Made by a program: the position numbers and the translations under genes. The notes beneath the pieces were generated by a model that searched no databases, had not been told where the DNA came from, and worked only from the letters and a program-made list of their open reading frames with translations. A stretch of DNA of 64,000 bases. Source: Diploscapter coronatus (taxonomy: Eukaryota > Nematoda > Chromadorea > Rhabditida > Rhabditidae). Shown here one piece after another: positions 11,139-24,700 of this stretch. Each line of letters starts with the position of its first letter. Position 1 is the stretch's first letter. Location: contig OZ038423.1 of assembly GCA_964036155.1 (NCBI GenBank), positions 52,219,249 through 52,283,248 on the forward strand. The letters run 5' to 3'.

Positions 11139-13114
11139 ATGACAGTTTCCTACTCTGGAAATTTCGTTCGTCTACTTCTGAGGTGGAAAGGCAGTATCTG
11201 GCGTTCCGTTTGGAAAGAACTAACTTTCTTCCTGCTCCTCTATTTTGGTATTCGGTTTTCAGCACCGTATATGATCAGCTATCTCGATCCAGATGCGAAA
11301 CGAGATACAAAGTACAACGTTATTCGTTTGCCGTAGTTGTAACGCAAATTTATTTAGAACCAAATACGTCAAGTTGTGCGAATTATTCGATGATTACACG
11401 AGGCACATTCCGCTCACTTTTCTGCTGGGATTTTATGTGGGTCCTACTAAAAGATATCCCCAGAAAAACATCACCAAAGACATCTCAATTTATGAAAAGG
11501 CACATCTCCTTCCAAAGATGTCCACAAATGTGGATATCTTTCAGCGGGAGATGAATTTCATAAATTAGGATGTCTTTTTCGGGATGCCTTTTAATAGCGG
11601 CCCTCTAGGTTTCGAATATTGTTTCCCGGTATGGATAGAATTTTTGATCAGATTGCCGTATTAATATTTTCAGATGGTGGCGCCAATTTGAGTGTCTGAG
11701 CTGGCCTGAGGATTTGTTGAGCTGTGTCTGTCTGGTCATTCCTTCACAAGAGAGTCGTCAAGTCCGACATCAGATAGCTCGCTATGTAAATTTGACCGCT
11801 GCACTAGCCTGGAGGGACATATCCTCAAAGATCAGACTTCGCTTTCCCACAGTCAGGAGTCTTATTGATGTTGGGTTGTTAACGGAAAAGGAATATCAAA
11901 CCCTTGAAGCGATAAATGTGCGTATTTTCTCGAAAACTTTCGCGAATAAAAATATTTATTGTAGGATGTGTCGCCAGGAATAAGATGGCTGACACCATTG
12001 CATTGGGCTCAACGGCTAATTGATATTGAGGTGATGCCGAATTTGAATTCTAGAGGACTAATTAGAAATCTGTAGATTTCTGAAGGTAGAGGTCAACATC
12101 ACTTCGTCTCCACCCTGACAAATGAGCTCAAGGCATATAGAGTCTCATTTCGACGGCTTTTCTGCTACGATTGGGTTCCGCCATCACTTGTGTATAGTCA
12201 GGTTATTTTTGACTTTGAACTAAAACTTCCAATTCTGGGAATAATGATGACAACTTTTCGCTATGAAATTCCTATGACCTATTTCAGTTACAGTAACTTT
12301 GTTCACATGCGAAATGTGCATGTGCGAATTACTCATCTCCTTTCACTGGTGTTTCCCATGCATTGTGACATTCGTATTTTCTGCTATTGAAAGATATTGA
12401 GATATAACCGTTTTGTTGATGTCGAAAGAAACTCAAGTAATGTGACTTTCATGATCTACCGTTCAAACTTGAGGTAGCAGCTCTATCGACCTATGCTTAT
12501 TTCTTCTTCTGTCTTCTGGGTCGCCAGCATCGAGAAGGGCAAATTGACTTCTATTTGCCGCTTTACACTATTGTACAATTCCTGTTCTATGTCGGATGGC
12601 TGAAAGTCAGTAATTGTTTTTTGTAATCTCAAGTCTCATTTTTAAGAAATGAAAATCTTAGGTTGGACAAGATCTACTACGACCATTCGGTAAACGATAT
12701 TCTGTATATTCTTGCTCTGAATTGATTTTGAAATGTAGGATTGGACGACGACGACATTGAGCTGTCGTACATTCTGGATCGCAATCTGTCTCTGTCCTTT
12801 TCGATCGTAAATTCACTGCAGAACGCTAAACCACGTACAATATCAACTTCATTCACAAGTTATATTTTGATTCCTTAAAATTTATAGCCGCATTCGAGGA
12901 GGATGTGTTCTGGCAATACTTGGAGACGAAACAAATGGAAGAGGGGTCTTCACTTATTTGGGGAAGGATAGATTTGTCCAGGAATGCTCACAAGCATCCA
13001 CCTAAATTGCACGCCTTCAAGGAGTTGAAAGGAATTGAAGATGACCTCATTTTGAACAAAAGCAAGAGAGAGTCAAAGTTAGCGAATTCCTTATTTCATC
13101 TAAAATCATGCTGA
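11139..13114 (+). CDS. bestrophin-family calcium-activated anion channel
   Basis: Bestrophins form pentameric chloride/anion channels in membranes. Ten exons join in phase: 11139-11311, 11358-11436, 11609-11628, 11674-11917, 11965-12030, 12076-12201, 12474-12605, 12662-12689, 12739-12834 and 12888-13114, giving 396 residues. Family marks are the MTVSYSG start, [14 protein letters not shown] before TM1, the GFYVSNIVSRWW neck region, ISEGRG, the paired aromatic TM segment ([12 protein letters not shown]), and the acidic Ca-clasp loop [17 protein letters not shown] near residue 290. Exon 3 is only 20 nt and is needed to restore the neck motif. The protein is shorter than mammalian bestrophins, having little of the variable C-terminal tail, as in many worm paralogues. 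It converges on the protease gene with only 139 bp between the stop codons. Nematodes have many bestrophins, so no paralogue name is given. Confidence 0.93.
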
Positions 13115-13253
13115 TTTATAGGTTGCTCAATTGGTAACACGAACAATTTGGTGAATGTTTTGAAACCTCCATTATGAAAGCTATCTATCTTCACTTCAAT
13201 ATTGAACACTTTATCTCATTGAAAATGCATATGATAATAATTTATAAGAAAGC

Positions 13254-15392
13254 TCATAATAAAACGAGGTAATCAATTAAAATTGCCACCATCAATAATG
13301 TAATCATCGATGATAGATGTTTTATTGAGTCCTTCGAATTTGTAATTGCTTCAATCCAATCAATATACGAAGATACTCGCGTGTAAACTCCTAAATCTAA
13401 GCAATTAGTACATATTTTGCTGAGTTTGTCTGTTTGTGTTTGTCCAAGCCTAGATTTCTATGATAGGTTTATCTGATCCCCATGTGCTACATGGCTGGGA
13501 AAGTAACGGAGATGTGCAGCATGAAAAAATAGATCGATCTTGTAATGATAATAGGCTAACTTGTGTTAGAAACTCTCTTTTCTTATATTAAGGCTAATTT
13601 TGGACACAAAACTAACAAATTATATTTGCATAGAAAATTCATAAAAGACTAATTTTGTAGACGAATTAATCATTACCGAAAAGGTAGAAGAGTGAGAGTG
13701 GTGTACATTTTATTGTTTGTTATTGATTGTTGTTTTCTGTGTTTTGTGGTTGATTTGAAATTGGATTGATATTGGTATATTAGTCTATTTTGGAGCCTTT
13801 GCGAAGCAAGGGCTGAGCTGAGGGAACGCGCGACCGAGACTCGTGGAGAATTATTTCGTCAAGTTAATTTTATGATGATACCTGGATAAGTTTCCTGATC
13901 GACCAAACCTTCTAGTCCAGAGGCTCCAAACGAAGTTATTCCGACTTGGACATATTGACCCAGCTGATCTCTGACTACGAGGGGACCTCCAGAATCACCC
14001 TTAGAATATGATATTTTATTATGAAATATCACATTGTTCTGTTCCCTAACGGAGGAGATTCTTTTGTGACTACTTTCTGCATAATATTTCTAGTTAGGAG
14101 TGAGAGATGACATGAAAAATGAAAACCTTGCAATTTTTCTACTCGTTAAGAGGTAGAATCCAGTGAATATGCAAATTAGAACTGATGTAAAAATCAAGAC
14201 CAAAGCCGAATTTTGGGATATAAAATCGAAATCAAAATTGATTTCTGAGTTATCAGAATCGTCTAGCCATTGGTTCAAATTTTTACCGGCGCCGTTCCAT
14301 GAAGGAACGACCCAGCACAGAGCTGATCCATTGACAGTCGAACTGAACCAAATGACAACTTCTTCCATGTCGATCTGGAATTGAATGCATTTATGCAAAA
14401 AAAAGTTCAGAATAGCTTTACCGACATTCCATTGAACTCATAATTGGTACGTTTGTGGCCAAAACTATATCACTTGAAGTCAATAGATTCGAAAAACCCG
14501 TTTCATCTTGAACTAGTAATTTTTGTTCGATTCATTTCAAACAAGGCGGCTCCTACTCAAATGCAATCCAAATCCAGTGACAATTCCAGTCCTTGCCATT
14601 CTAATCAGAACTCCATCGTTCCGTGTCAGACAAATTGTCTCAGCTCCATTACTAATCAGGTTTGAATACGTCTAAAACCTCGAATTGAATTAGAAGAAAT
14701 AACAAGTATTATGAATTATTGATAATTGGCGAAAAAAATTTTAGTTATGGGAAAGAAAAACTTGATGACTAATTTCCGTACTTCAACGAGAGCTATATCT
14801 CCAGCGACTGTGACAGCGTTATAGCCAGGATAAACGAAAACTCGACGAACTTTCAGAGTATGGTTAGGATCTCGTAATGAGCTTCTTCCGACTAAGAGAA
14901 CATATGCGCGAGTTGTACCGTTCCTATACTTGAAAATCTTATATAAATCGACTGAATAAAACGACAGGAAAATAATGATATTTGAGCAATATTTAAGTTT
15001 CAAAGAATATTCGAAAAATTATAGCGTGATGATATTCTTTAAAAAATCTGAAATTTTACGAAAATAACATGAGCTTTACATGATACAATGAGCTGCAGTG
15101 AGGAGAAAGTGAGAGTCGATGACTGTTGCTCCACACATCATCCCGTGGTTGGGAGAGTCGAACGAAACATAGACTGCTTGCCAGGGAAATTCACTTGAGA
15201 TCAATAATATCTGTTGAAGATCACTTTGAAAATATTCACTCACTTTCCATCCACAATCTGCCCTCCAATCACGCGCTTCGAAATGTAATTTGAAGAAGAG
15301 TCGCATAATTTGATAGCATAAGAACTTGAATATATGAATGAAGACAGAAAGAATATTTTGAATAATGCTTGGAAGTTAGTAAATTTGGTCAT
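13254..15392 (-). CDS. trypsin-fold (S1) serine protease, secreted with hydrophobic C-terminal tail
   Basis: Eight exons join in phase (15244-15392, 15080-15193, 14770-14923, 14557-14671, 14422-14512, 14287-14374, 13882-13999, 13254-13390) for 321 residues. A signal peptide (about residues 1-26) is followed by a short propeptide and the activation site SKR|VIGG at 40/41. The catalytic triad is present: LTAAHC (His85), GDIALVEV (Asp130) and GDSGGP (Ser240). The Cys42-58 and Cys168-182 pairs are there, but both cysteines of the 191-220 bridge are missing, and the residue expected at position 189 (chymotrypsin numbering) is Gly rather than Asp, so trypsin-like specificity is unlikely. After the usual YTRVSSYIDWI helix comes a hydrophobic tail (SSMITLLMVAILIDYLVLL) that looks like a GPI-anchor signal or a membrane anchor. 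The raw open frames in this region follow the wrong frame in several exons. Confidence 0.93.
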
Positions 15393-17005
15393 TGATTTTT
15401 CATTACGATTTATAGATAAAACGAGAGCAGGTCAGAGTAAGGAAATGCAAAATTGACACGAAAGGAAGTGCTTGATAAGATTGGTGCACAACATATCTAT
15501 ATCGGGACATTTGATCAATGTAATGGAAAATTGATTTTTATTTATAGATTCTGATTAACTTCTTCCAGACAAATTTCCTAATATTGTCTAATACTCAATC
15601 TTGACTTCTTTGTTTCGTTCCGCGAAGCCCACTAAAAATTTTCTCGAAAATCGATTTCTCTAATTTTACAATGATTTTTAAAAACATTTTCTCTGATAAA
15701 ATTGTTGGGAATATTTTTTTTTAGAATATTTCAGTGCAAGAATAATTACAAAATATTGCAAAGACGAAGTTTATCCAATTTCCTTGAAAAAAGCCAGACA
15801 GGTCAAAGCACTGCGATACTATTTGAGCAATTAAGACGAAATAAATGATACACTAACTTTATCGGCAGAAATGTATGTACAGATTTTTGCAAATAAATTG
15901 GCAATTTCAGTAGTTCAGGTAAAGATTTTTACTGAGAGATAGAAAATGTGAAATTGCACGGTGCAGATTTTGCATATTGATATCTATACACTATTTATTT
16001 TGAATCAAATGTTGTTTCGGCGATATTTTCTTCATCCTTTTCTTCTTCCGTTTGTTTAAACTCGGCAATCATTTCAACAACGTTGCATCGTTATATTCCT
16101 GTCAAACCATTACATATTCGTCATCTTCGAGCCATTCATAAATATTGTATCTCGTCTGTGTTGTAGATATTTTGTGCATTGGATATCGGATTTCATGGCC
16201 GAATGCATCGCCTCTGCCTCACTTCTTCCTTTCTCTCAATTCGATTAAATCTTCCTCCCCCGGGCAACTTTCTCCATTTTCTTTTCACTTTTTACTTCTT
16301 CTTTTTTGTTTATTCCTTGCCTCGCAGTTGGACTTCACTTTTCATGCAAAAACAGCCCAATCGCTTCTCCCCGTCATTCTTATTCCTTATTCCCTGTCAA
16401 TGCCTTTTTCTCCTTCATCCCTATTCCATCTATCCATCCCTCTATTCTCATCCCATTCCTTTTGCTTTGCACACAAATCAATACGTCGTGTCCCTCTGCA
16501 CACATTTAGAGAAGAACACTATCGAATGCATTGTGAGGAGGGAAGAGGAGAGAAGACCTCGTTTTTACTGCTTTCTTCTTTCCCATTCACTCTCTTTTCA
16601 ACTCATGATTTGTTTTTCAAGTGCTTTTAATAAATCAAAACTTGTAATATTTCATTTGCTTTTCTTCGCCAAACTTGTTTGTTGGTTTTTTATTTATTTT
16701 TTTTCAAACCTTTTCTTCTATTTATTTCAATTTGAAATTTGAAATTCTTGAATCTCAATCGGCATGAATTATAACTCGTCTCAGAATAAGCAATATCTCG
16801 AAGTTTTTCTCCGATCTCTTTGCAGCCCGTTTCTAATTTCTTGATGAATAATGCATGACAAGAATATTTATCTATCGGCGAGTCATTCATTTGCGTATAT
16901 TCTTGTCTTTCGGAATGACGAAAAGATAAAAGGATTTTGCAGGTGGGATGAGGTAACGAAATGCTGAAATGAACTAGAAAAATCGTCTGTGTAAAGCAAG
17001 AGGAC
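15393..17005. other. intergenic, with a pyrimidine-rich block
   Basis: No gene seen between the divergent protease (minus) and RASSF (plus) genes. From about 16200 to 16620 the plus strand is strongly C/T-rich, which produces long but low-complexity open frames rich in Ser, Leu and Phe; I see no splice or codon evidence that they are coding. Confidence 0.6.
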
Positions 17006-20000
17006 ATGTTCATTTCTGCGACAGCAGCAGGAGAGTCTCGAAGTGACAAGGACAAGGACAAAGAAAGGGGGAATCTGAACGGGAACGGACAGGGCTCTGC
17101 CACAATGCCGAACATCGTGAAGGCTGACGGCCATCCGACTTACGGGTCCTATTCAGTGCTGGGAAGGAGTAACAGTCAATCAGCTGCAGGCAACAGCAGT
17201 CCTGCCACGAAAAGGTCGGTGCAACTCTTTTGATCTTCTCCAGATAAAGTTCCCGAATTAATCATTGTCAACATTGCCAATTGTAATTGAAGAGGAAGAC
17301 TAATTGCATTATGAGAGGGAAGAGGCAAGGCATCCATCAGATTGCGGTGTTTCGAAGCGATTCACTTCGATCACTCCCTGCACCCCTTGCATGTTATCGA
17401 TTAGCTCGATTTCCTTTCTCCTTCTCTCTCCTTACACCAGGGGGGAAGAGGGCGAAGGAGGGCAGGGACATCGACAGACACACATGTGAAAAAGAGCGAG
17501 AGGGGCTGCTGTCTTCGACGCATTCACACCTTGCCTATTCCCTTTCACAACCATTCAAATCGCCTTATCTTATCTTTTTCTTTACTCTGTGGTTCGAATG
17601 GCGTCAAGGATTATCTCAATCCCCTTCTTTATTCATCATTCCCTGCCACTTTCAGCCTAATCGATGCAAATCCGTTTGTTTTCAGCTGGCTGGCCGGCCT
17701 GAAGGAGCGGATTTCACAAATCTCATCGTTTTCTGAGTGGCTCAATCAGCTCGGAGGCATTGTGGAGACGAAGGAGCAGCGACGGGAGGACAAGAGGAGG
17801 AGCAATCAGCTGAACGCGGTAGGACTTTTTTTTTTTTTTAAATAAAATTATTACCTATTTTTAATTTTTTACCTGAGACTGACTTGATTCTAATTGGCAC
17901 TTGCACTTTTTCAACCACGAAATTTTTGTAATTGAAAACAGATTAGATAAATGAAAGAAAAATGGTTAAGATTTCAATCTGTCTATTTTTCTCTCAGATA
18001 TTTCATAATTTTTAAAATAGCCGTCCTGGAAAATTATTTCCATGAATTCAGAATGAGATGCCTTCCCCAACTTCCCCAGATGGCACTCTGAAAGACCCAA
18101 CTCTCAAATATCGAAATTTGGTCTTGTCAAATGAGAACCATCCAAGTGATGCAGCTGAAGAGGACGAACCATTAGATGTGAGTATGAACTTTTTTATTCT
18201 TTTTGATTTAACTATATAAAGGTTGTGGAGCGTAGATTTTTAATTAACGAAAATGAGGTAGCAATTGTTCTGAAGAAATTATACTAATTGAAGAACACTT
18301 TTCTAATCTAAATGAAGATACATACATCTTGAAAATGATTGCAAAACTGAATCGCGATGTTTCCCCCTAGTTTTTATTAATGAAATCGGGCGAAAATTGC
18401 TAGCAGCGATCTGAAAATGGACATTTCGTTATTTTCTCGATAAAAATGATAAAATGATTATTTCGCTTTCATAAATTCACCCCATTCCAATTTAGCTGTG
18501 GGATTTCAACGCCTCTCTGCTGGCAGACCTCGATTCGTCCCACGCATGGAATGACACCCTCGAGAAGCAGCATTTCGGCCCTCTAAGAGACCTGCTCATT
18601 GTCGGGGGAAGTCACAAGGCAGGGAAACATGAATTCAAGTAAGTAGTAATTCGTTATATCAAACGATAAGTGAAACGAGATTATAATCAATTGCGTCATG
18701 TGTTGATCGGTTTTAAATTACACTGTTAGTTTTAATCTAGATTTATAGACAGCGTAAACAATGAATAACGAATCATAGGAAATATCGACTATTTGACCAG
18801 TTAATCTGAATGGATTTTTTTTATATTTTTTCAGAGAAATAAATCTTCTGCATCCAACTTGGTGTGATAAATGCGGAGATTTCATCTGGGGACTGTTGAA
18901 GCAGGCGATTAGATGCGATAGTAAGCAATGAAATTTATTCCAACCATTGTGCTTGCCTTCTTTCAAGAATGCAGTTTCACGTGCCACGAGCGATGCCGTG
19001 AGTTGGTGACCGTGGAGTGTCGCGGCTCGTCGACCGACGTGTCGATGGCCGACATTCCCTCAATCTACCCGCCCCTTCCTGCCGACAGTCTCGGCACCAT
19101 CCCGAGGCACATTCAGATGACCATTTCCGAGTCATCTCCTCTTTTGGAAGTAGGATTATTCATTACCGATGAAGAGAAAACGAATTTATTTAGAATCTCA
19201 CGTCGAAAACAGCAACCTCATCATCTGGATCATATCACACTCTACCGAAAGAGGTCATGGGTAATTTGAAGGAAGAACTTCCACGAAGATTCACTCAGGT
19301 ATGCAATGCTTGTATTTACGAATAGCGAAATAGTTGGATCTTCAAAGAAAGCAGTCTTTCTTAAATTTCTGAACATTTTTAAATAGCATTGAGATGAAAA
19401 AAATGACGTATACAATTTTAATTTTACTTTACATTTTCATTTCTTTGAAGGTAATCAATACTTGTTTTTTTAATTAAAAAAATTATATTTTAGACATTGA
19501 ATGTGAAGGAATATTATGCAAAAGAGGTGGATGCAAAGCAATGGAAAGCGCCAGAGGAAATGAGTGAACTGAGGCAGAGAATCGAGCAGTACAACTCGCA
19601 TTCAACCGTAATGCCGATCACTCTGCATGAGGATGGACAGACCTACTCGGGGCAGTTGGCCGTCCATCTCAATTTGTGCAGACCAATCAGTGTCGTCGCT
19701 GGAGCACAGCATCCTCATGTTTACGACATTACTGCTACAGGTTTGAATATTTATGGCCATCATAAACACAATGTGTTTCTCAATTCTAGTTATATTCAGT
19801 CCGTCAAAAGATGCTCTAACTGTGGCTGATTTTGATAGATCGATACCGATTCGAACATTTCTTTGAGCAAAATGCAATCATTCTTGAAATCGAAAATCAA
19901 TATCTTCTGCTCAATAATATCTTCTTTCAGATAAAACTCAAACGAACTCGTCTCTCCGAACAATTTCATCGTTCTTCCTGCCGAGGAATACAGTCAGAAA

Positions 20001-20828
20001 TGTGAATCTGCACAGCAATATGACTGCCCGGTATAATAGCTATTTTTGTTGAACTATTCGTATTTTATGTTTAGACAAATGATCGGTGCATTGTTGAAGA
20101 AGTTCCGAGTAGCTGACAATCCCAGAAAATTTGCAATGTACGAATGCAGTCAAGAGGCTGACGAAAACTCATCCACACTTTTCCGCAAATTCACTCGCAT
20201 TCCGGACGATGTTTGTCCCCTGAATGTGGCTCTCAGCTGGCAAAATCCCCTGCAACACTCATTCGTTCTGCAAGAAAATGACACTGGTGGTATTGTCGTA
20301 AGTTTTTTCTTCGGTTATTTTCTCCTACAGATATTTGTCTCGAGCAACATGTATCAGAGTAGAAGATCATACGATCATGCTTTTTCCAAATCTATAATCA
20401 ATAGAATTTGAGTGGTTTTCAATAATTTACATTTTCAGTGGGAAGCCTTCGAAGTTCCTGAACTCGAGAACTTCCTTCGGATATTGAAAATGGAGGAAAA
20501 TCAGTACATCTATCAGACTAAACAGCGATACACCGAATATGAGTAAGCAAGTTTGAATAATTTTGAATTTATGAAGATCTGATAATCAAAAATAACCTTT
20601 CTGTAGTATCTCATCCTGACTATTCTTCTTTGTATTTATTTTTCCCTACTATCTAATCATCAAATGAATTTTTATAGGCGATATCTGGATGCTGAATTGC
20701 GATTGCGAGGTCACGAGCCTTCGAAAAAGATCATAAAGAGTGATTCTCGACAAAGCACAGACGACAATGAAGTGGAGGAAGACCCCGTTTATGTGAACAT
20801 TCCGATCAAGAAACCCACAAAAGTCTGA
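17006..20828 (+). CDS. Ras association domain family protein (RASSF1/5 type)
   Basis: A scaffold that binds Ras-like GTPases and Hippo-type MST kinases. Twelve exons join in phase: 17006-17214, 17686-17818, 18052-18177, 18496-18638, 18835-18920, 18968-19149, 19194-19298, 19494-19740, 19931-20030, 20075-20297, 20439-20542 and 20678-20828, coding 602 residues. The order is a Ser/charged N-terminal region, a C1 zinc finger (about 201-250: HEF...PTWCDKCGDFIWG...IRCDKCSFTCHERC...VEC, all ligands present), a linker, a Ras-association domain (about 370-517), and a SARAH coiled coil from Trp519 (LRILKMEENQYIYQTKQRYTEYE), then a short acidic and basic tail. C1-RA-SARAH order defines the RASSF1/3/5 group, and worms have one such gene. 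There is an in-frame stop 33 bp before the ATG; an upstream alternative promoter cannot be ruled out. Confidence 0.93.
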
Positions 20829-21790
20829 GGAAAGGACAATTCGATATTTTCACACAAAAGTAGTCACAATTTTTATTTTGTATTGTTTATCAGATTTGCC
20901 GATTTTTCATCGATAATTTTCCGTGTAAATCAACGAATCCAATGATGCTCAATGGTGCTAAATATGAGTGAATTATTGATTTTGATTATTGAATTGACTC
21001 ATAAATACGGCCTACCTATTGCTGAATCACAATAATTGCTGAAGGAATTTTCATTTATCAAAGTTGGAAGAAAATGCCATTAAGTTTCTTCTCTAAATTT
21101 TTCGACCTTCAATTTCCTTTTTCATTCGTGATTCAGTGATAATCAATTCGATGTAAGGGCAATACACACAAATGCGAGTACTTTGAAGTTGTTGTTTAGA
21201 GTTGAATTCTTCACTCCCACTCATTTCTCACTCTTTCATATTCACTAGATGTCACTTCTGTGATCATTTTCATCGTATTTTGATTATTTGCTGCAAATAA
21301 ATGTTTAAATTTCACAATTTTATTATGATTGATTTTCCACCTCCCAATCAGCCTGTGATCAAACAATTCGTATCAAAATCAAAAATTTATAAAAGAACTA
21401 AAATGACATCATGGATTTCAGACAATATTGCACCAGAGATGAAACTCAAACATAAAAAGTCGAATATAAAATAAAATAAGATGAAATGAAATGTATAGAC
21501 TGATAAAATAACTCTAAAATCAGATATTTGATTATCCCACTATATAGAATGCACTAAAATGCTATTCTCAGATTTATACTCAGTATTTATCATTCATATG
21601 ATTTAGATATTTGAGCATAGAAATTTACAGAGGTCTAAAGCACTCAAAATTCGATAGAGCAATACAAACGCAGCGCATATTGAACAAACTGAAAAAGCGC
21701 GATTTCCAACCACAAAATGAATAGTCGAAATAGTGCCTGCGACTGAGCACGCAAGCTGGCAGAAGCTTGAAGCTGTCTGGGGAGGGAGGA
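20829..21790. other. intergenic between convergent genes
   Basis: 3' flanks of RASSF (plus) and the sugar transporter (minus). Several AATAAA-like signals occur (for example about 21296 on the plus strand). No coding exon seen. Confidence 0.6.
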
Positions 21791-24700
21791 CTAGTGGTGG
21801 AAGGAAGTGGAGCCATCTCCGTACAGGTGACGAAATCGGCTGATGATGGGGTTGCTCGTTCCAGAAGTGGATGGAGACGCCGAGAAGGTGGGCGGGGAAG
21901 GGGAGTTGCCCGAGGGAGTGCGTCTGGAAGAGGGAAGCAAGGGGGATGGCGAGTGACGCACTGCCAGCACAGGGGCTGAGGCTGCCGCTTGGTTGTTCAG
22001 AATCGAGAAGTGCGGCGTCACCACGAACGATGGAGTGTTGCAGTCCTGAACATCTTCTACCAATCAGAATAATCGTAGGAGTTTCAAAGTATCAACGAAG
22101 TGTGATTTTATATTTTACACTTTAAGCACAAATTGGGGAAAAACATCCCTGTAGAGTTAAAAAAGCGAATTTTAAGATTTCAGTATTGGTTCTGTACTTT
22201 CACAAGTCAAAAAATGCCCGCTTAAAAAATATTGAGCATTATGGTGTACGTTTCTTCGGAATATTGGGTATAATCTCTATTAAATTGTGGCATGACTCCA
22301 CTATATACAAAATGCATCTCGTGATTTGATAGAAATGTAATGTTTGTGCAAGTTGTGATATAATATTGTCAATGGCCGATTACTATTTGGGACAAAATAA
22401 ATAACATCGAATTTTGATGCACCGAAATTAGCGCGGTTTGCAGCAAAAGCAACGACATTTCATGCATTCACATGATGTTTTAGGACTATTCGTGAATAAG
22501 CAATGCACACTTTGTATATTCGAATTTGTTCATCTATCATTTCGTCTCAAGTTATCGGTTCACTGACAATATGCGAGTTGTCAGAAGACAACATTTCAAC
22601 GTTTTTACCTCAATCCCTCTGTTGCTCTTCTCCAGCATCTCGGAAACGATCTCGTGAGTCTCCTTTCCGAGCGATTCGGGCAGATATCGATAGAGATAAT
22701 AGAGGCAGAACGACATCGGCACCACGAACAGAGGCAGGAAGCACACTCCCCCGATTAGCTGCAAGGAAGTCAATTCATGAACGAATATTCGGACATTCGA
22801 AAGTTTGATCCACAAAATTCGAAATATGGCGAGTTTCTAAGCTTCGAAATTCATATTTTGATTAAATGACTTGGAGCCAGCGATACATACATCAAGATAT
22901 AGGCCGTGTAGAGTAGAACGGCAAAAATACCCTTCGCTACCATTCATTATTCTATTTTGCCTATGTCTCATATTTGATGTCACGCGGGTTCCAAATCAAT
23001 CTCCTATATGAATCTCAAAAGAATAATTTCAATTTAGCATTCCACAAAATAGCAATTTAATTTCAAAAATCGAAATGTCGATCATTTCAGGCATATATGA
23101 AATAGACATACTCTGAATAACGGCACGGTAGCGAAGTCTGTGAGGGAGATGAGAACGTTGTGGATGGCGAAGCAGAGCGAGAACACTGTCGATTTGTGAC
23201 GCTGCGACACCAGCTCGGGGGCCACGAACCAGGAAATTGGGCCCAGTACCATTCTGCAAAGGATACACTTTTTAAAGTGAAAGAAAATATCGAAAAGAAA
23301 CTTTCAGAGACCTTAAATTAGTATCGATTTTTTCTAGTTTCAGAATCAATGTAATCTTTATTTTTTAGCCAAAAATGAAGAAAGGGGGCTCCCAGTAATT
23401 TAATGTCCTTTTTCAATTATCAAAACTGATCTTCATTTAGAAATGTGAATAATATTACCCGAATGAAATGCAGTAGCCGACAATCGCTCCCAGACAGCCG
23501 AATCGAGACCAGCGATGACCGACTTTGAACAGGGAAAAACAGGAGAACAACAGCAGGGAAATCTGGAAGTGGAATAACTAATAAAGGGAGGAAACTTGAG
23601 TCACGAACGGTAGCGATGATGCCGAAGAGAAGGATGAGGAATCGACGAGGATAGTGGTCGATGAAGAAGGCACCGATCACTGAACAGAGGGTGAACACAC
23701 CCATCAGGACAGTAGACGAGGCTGCTGCTACATTCCTGGAAATGAGGCCGACATTTAGATTTCAAGAATTCAAAATTTCTCGCTTTCTGGACAAATTTGA
23801 AATTTCAACTCTGACATTTTCAAAACTAGCTGTTTTCCCTATAATGAGCACGAGAGCATTTTCTTACTGTTCGCTTTGGATCAAAAACTGTTAAAAGTTG
23901 TAGAAAAGACTCACAAAGGAATTCCCGACTGGTTGAAGATGTAAGTGGAGGACTGCAGAATTGGATAGAAGGGCAGAGTGAGGACAAGGGCTGCACAGGA
24001 GAGCAGAATGGCCTGACGAACATGCCAACTCACGAACACATCCTGCAAACACATTGCAATGACTGTCTGCCAGAGGAAACAGAAGACTAACTCTGAACGA
24101 ACTCTTCTTGCTGGATGTTTCCTGTATCTTCTCCCTCTCGTACTCCACCAGCACTCGCTCGTTCTCTGCCTTCACTCCTTGGAAAAATTCGACTGATTTC
24201 AACGCCCTTGAACGATCATTCCTGAACTTTGGAAGAATGAAGGTTAGGAAAGAACAAAACGATGTTTTGATTTTGCATCTGATAAACATAGAAAATCTTT
24301 GTCCTTGAATTTTCGAAAAAATTGAAGCTTGCCTCATAATCAGCAGAAACTTGGGCGTTTCAGGAATGAGAAAGATGAAGAGAAGACAGGCGACTTCTGG
24401 AATGAGGGAAACCAGCAGAAGATGAGCCAGAGAATAGCCCAGAACTGACTTCAGACCAAGAATCTGAAAATTTGGAATATTGAAAATTTCAGAAAGTAGA
24501 TCTACCATTCCCAGGACACACATCGAGCCATAGCCGATTTCGCACAGGAATGAAGACATTCCACGAATGTGAATGGGAGAGGTTTCCTGCAAGGAGAGAA
24601 CGATTTCGAAATAGTCATCATTAAAATTCATAAATGGAGGTGAAAATAAAAATGAATTTTAGAATGTTTACTAACATCCAAATCAGGGACGAGCGATATA

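Noticed and set aside
12470..12490. A let-7-like string (TGAGGTAGCAGC)
   Set aside because: It spans the acceptor of a bestrophin exon, has no hairpin partner, and matches let-7 only at the seed.
14090..14398. Minus-strand frame with a membrane-like segment in the protease gene
   Set aside because: It reads the MDQLCAG exon in the wrong frame and then runs into an intron; the in-phase protease model uses only 14287-14374.
16145..16742. Long overlapping plus-strand frames rich in Ser/Leu/Phe
   Set aside because: They arise from a pyrimidine-rich tract; all three frames are open together and no splice or start context supports any.
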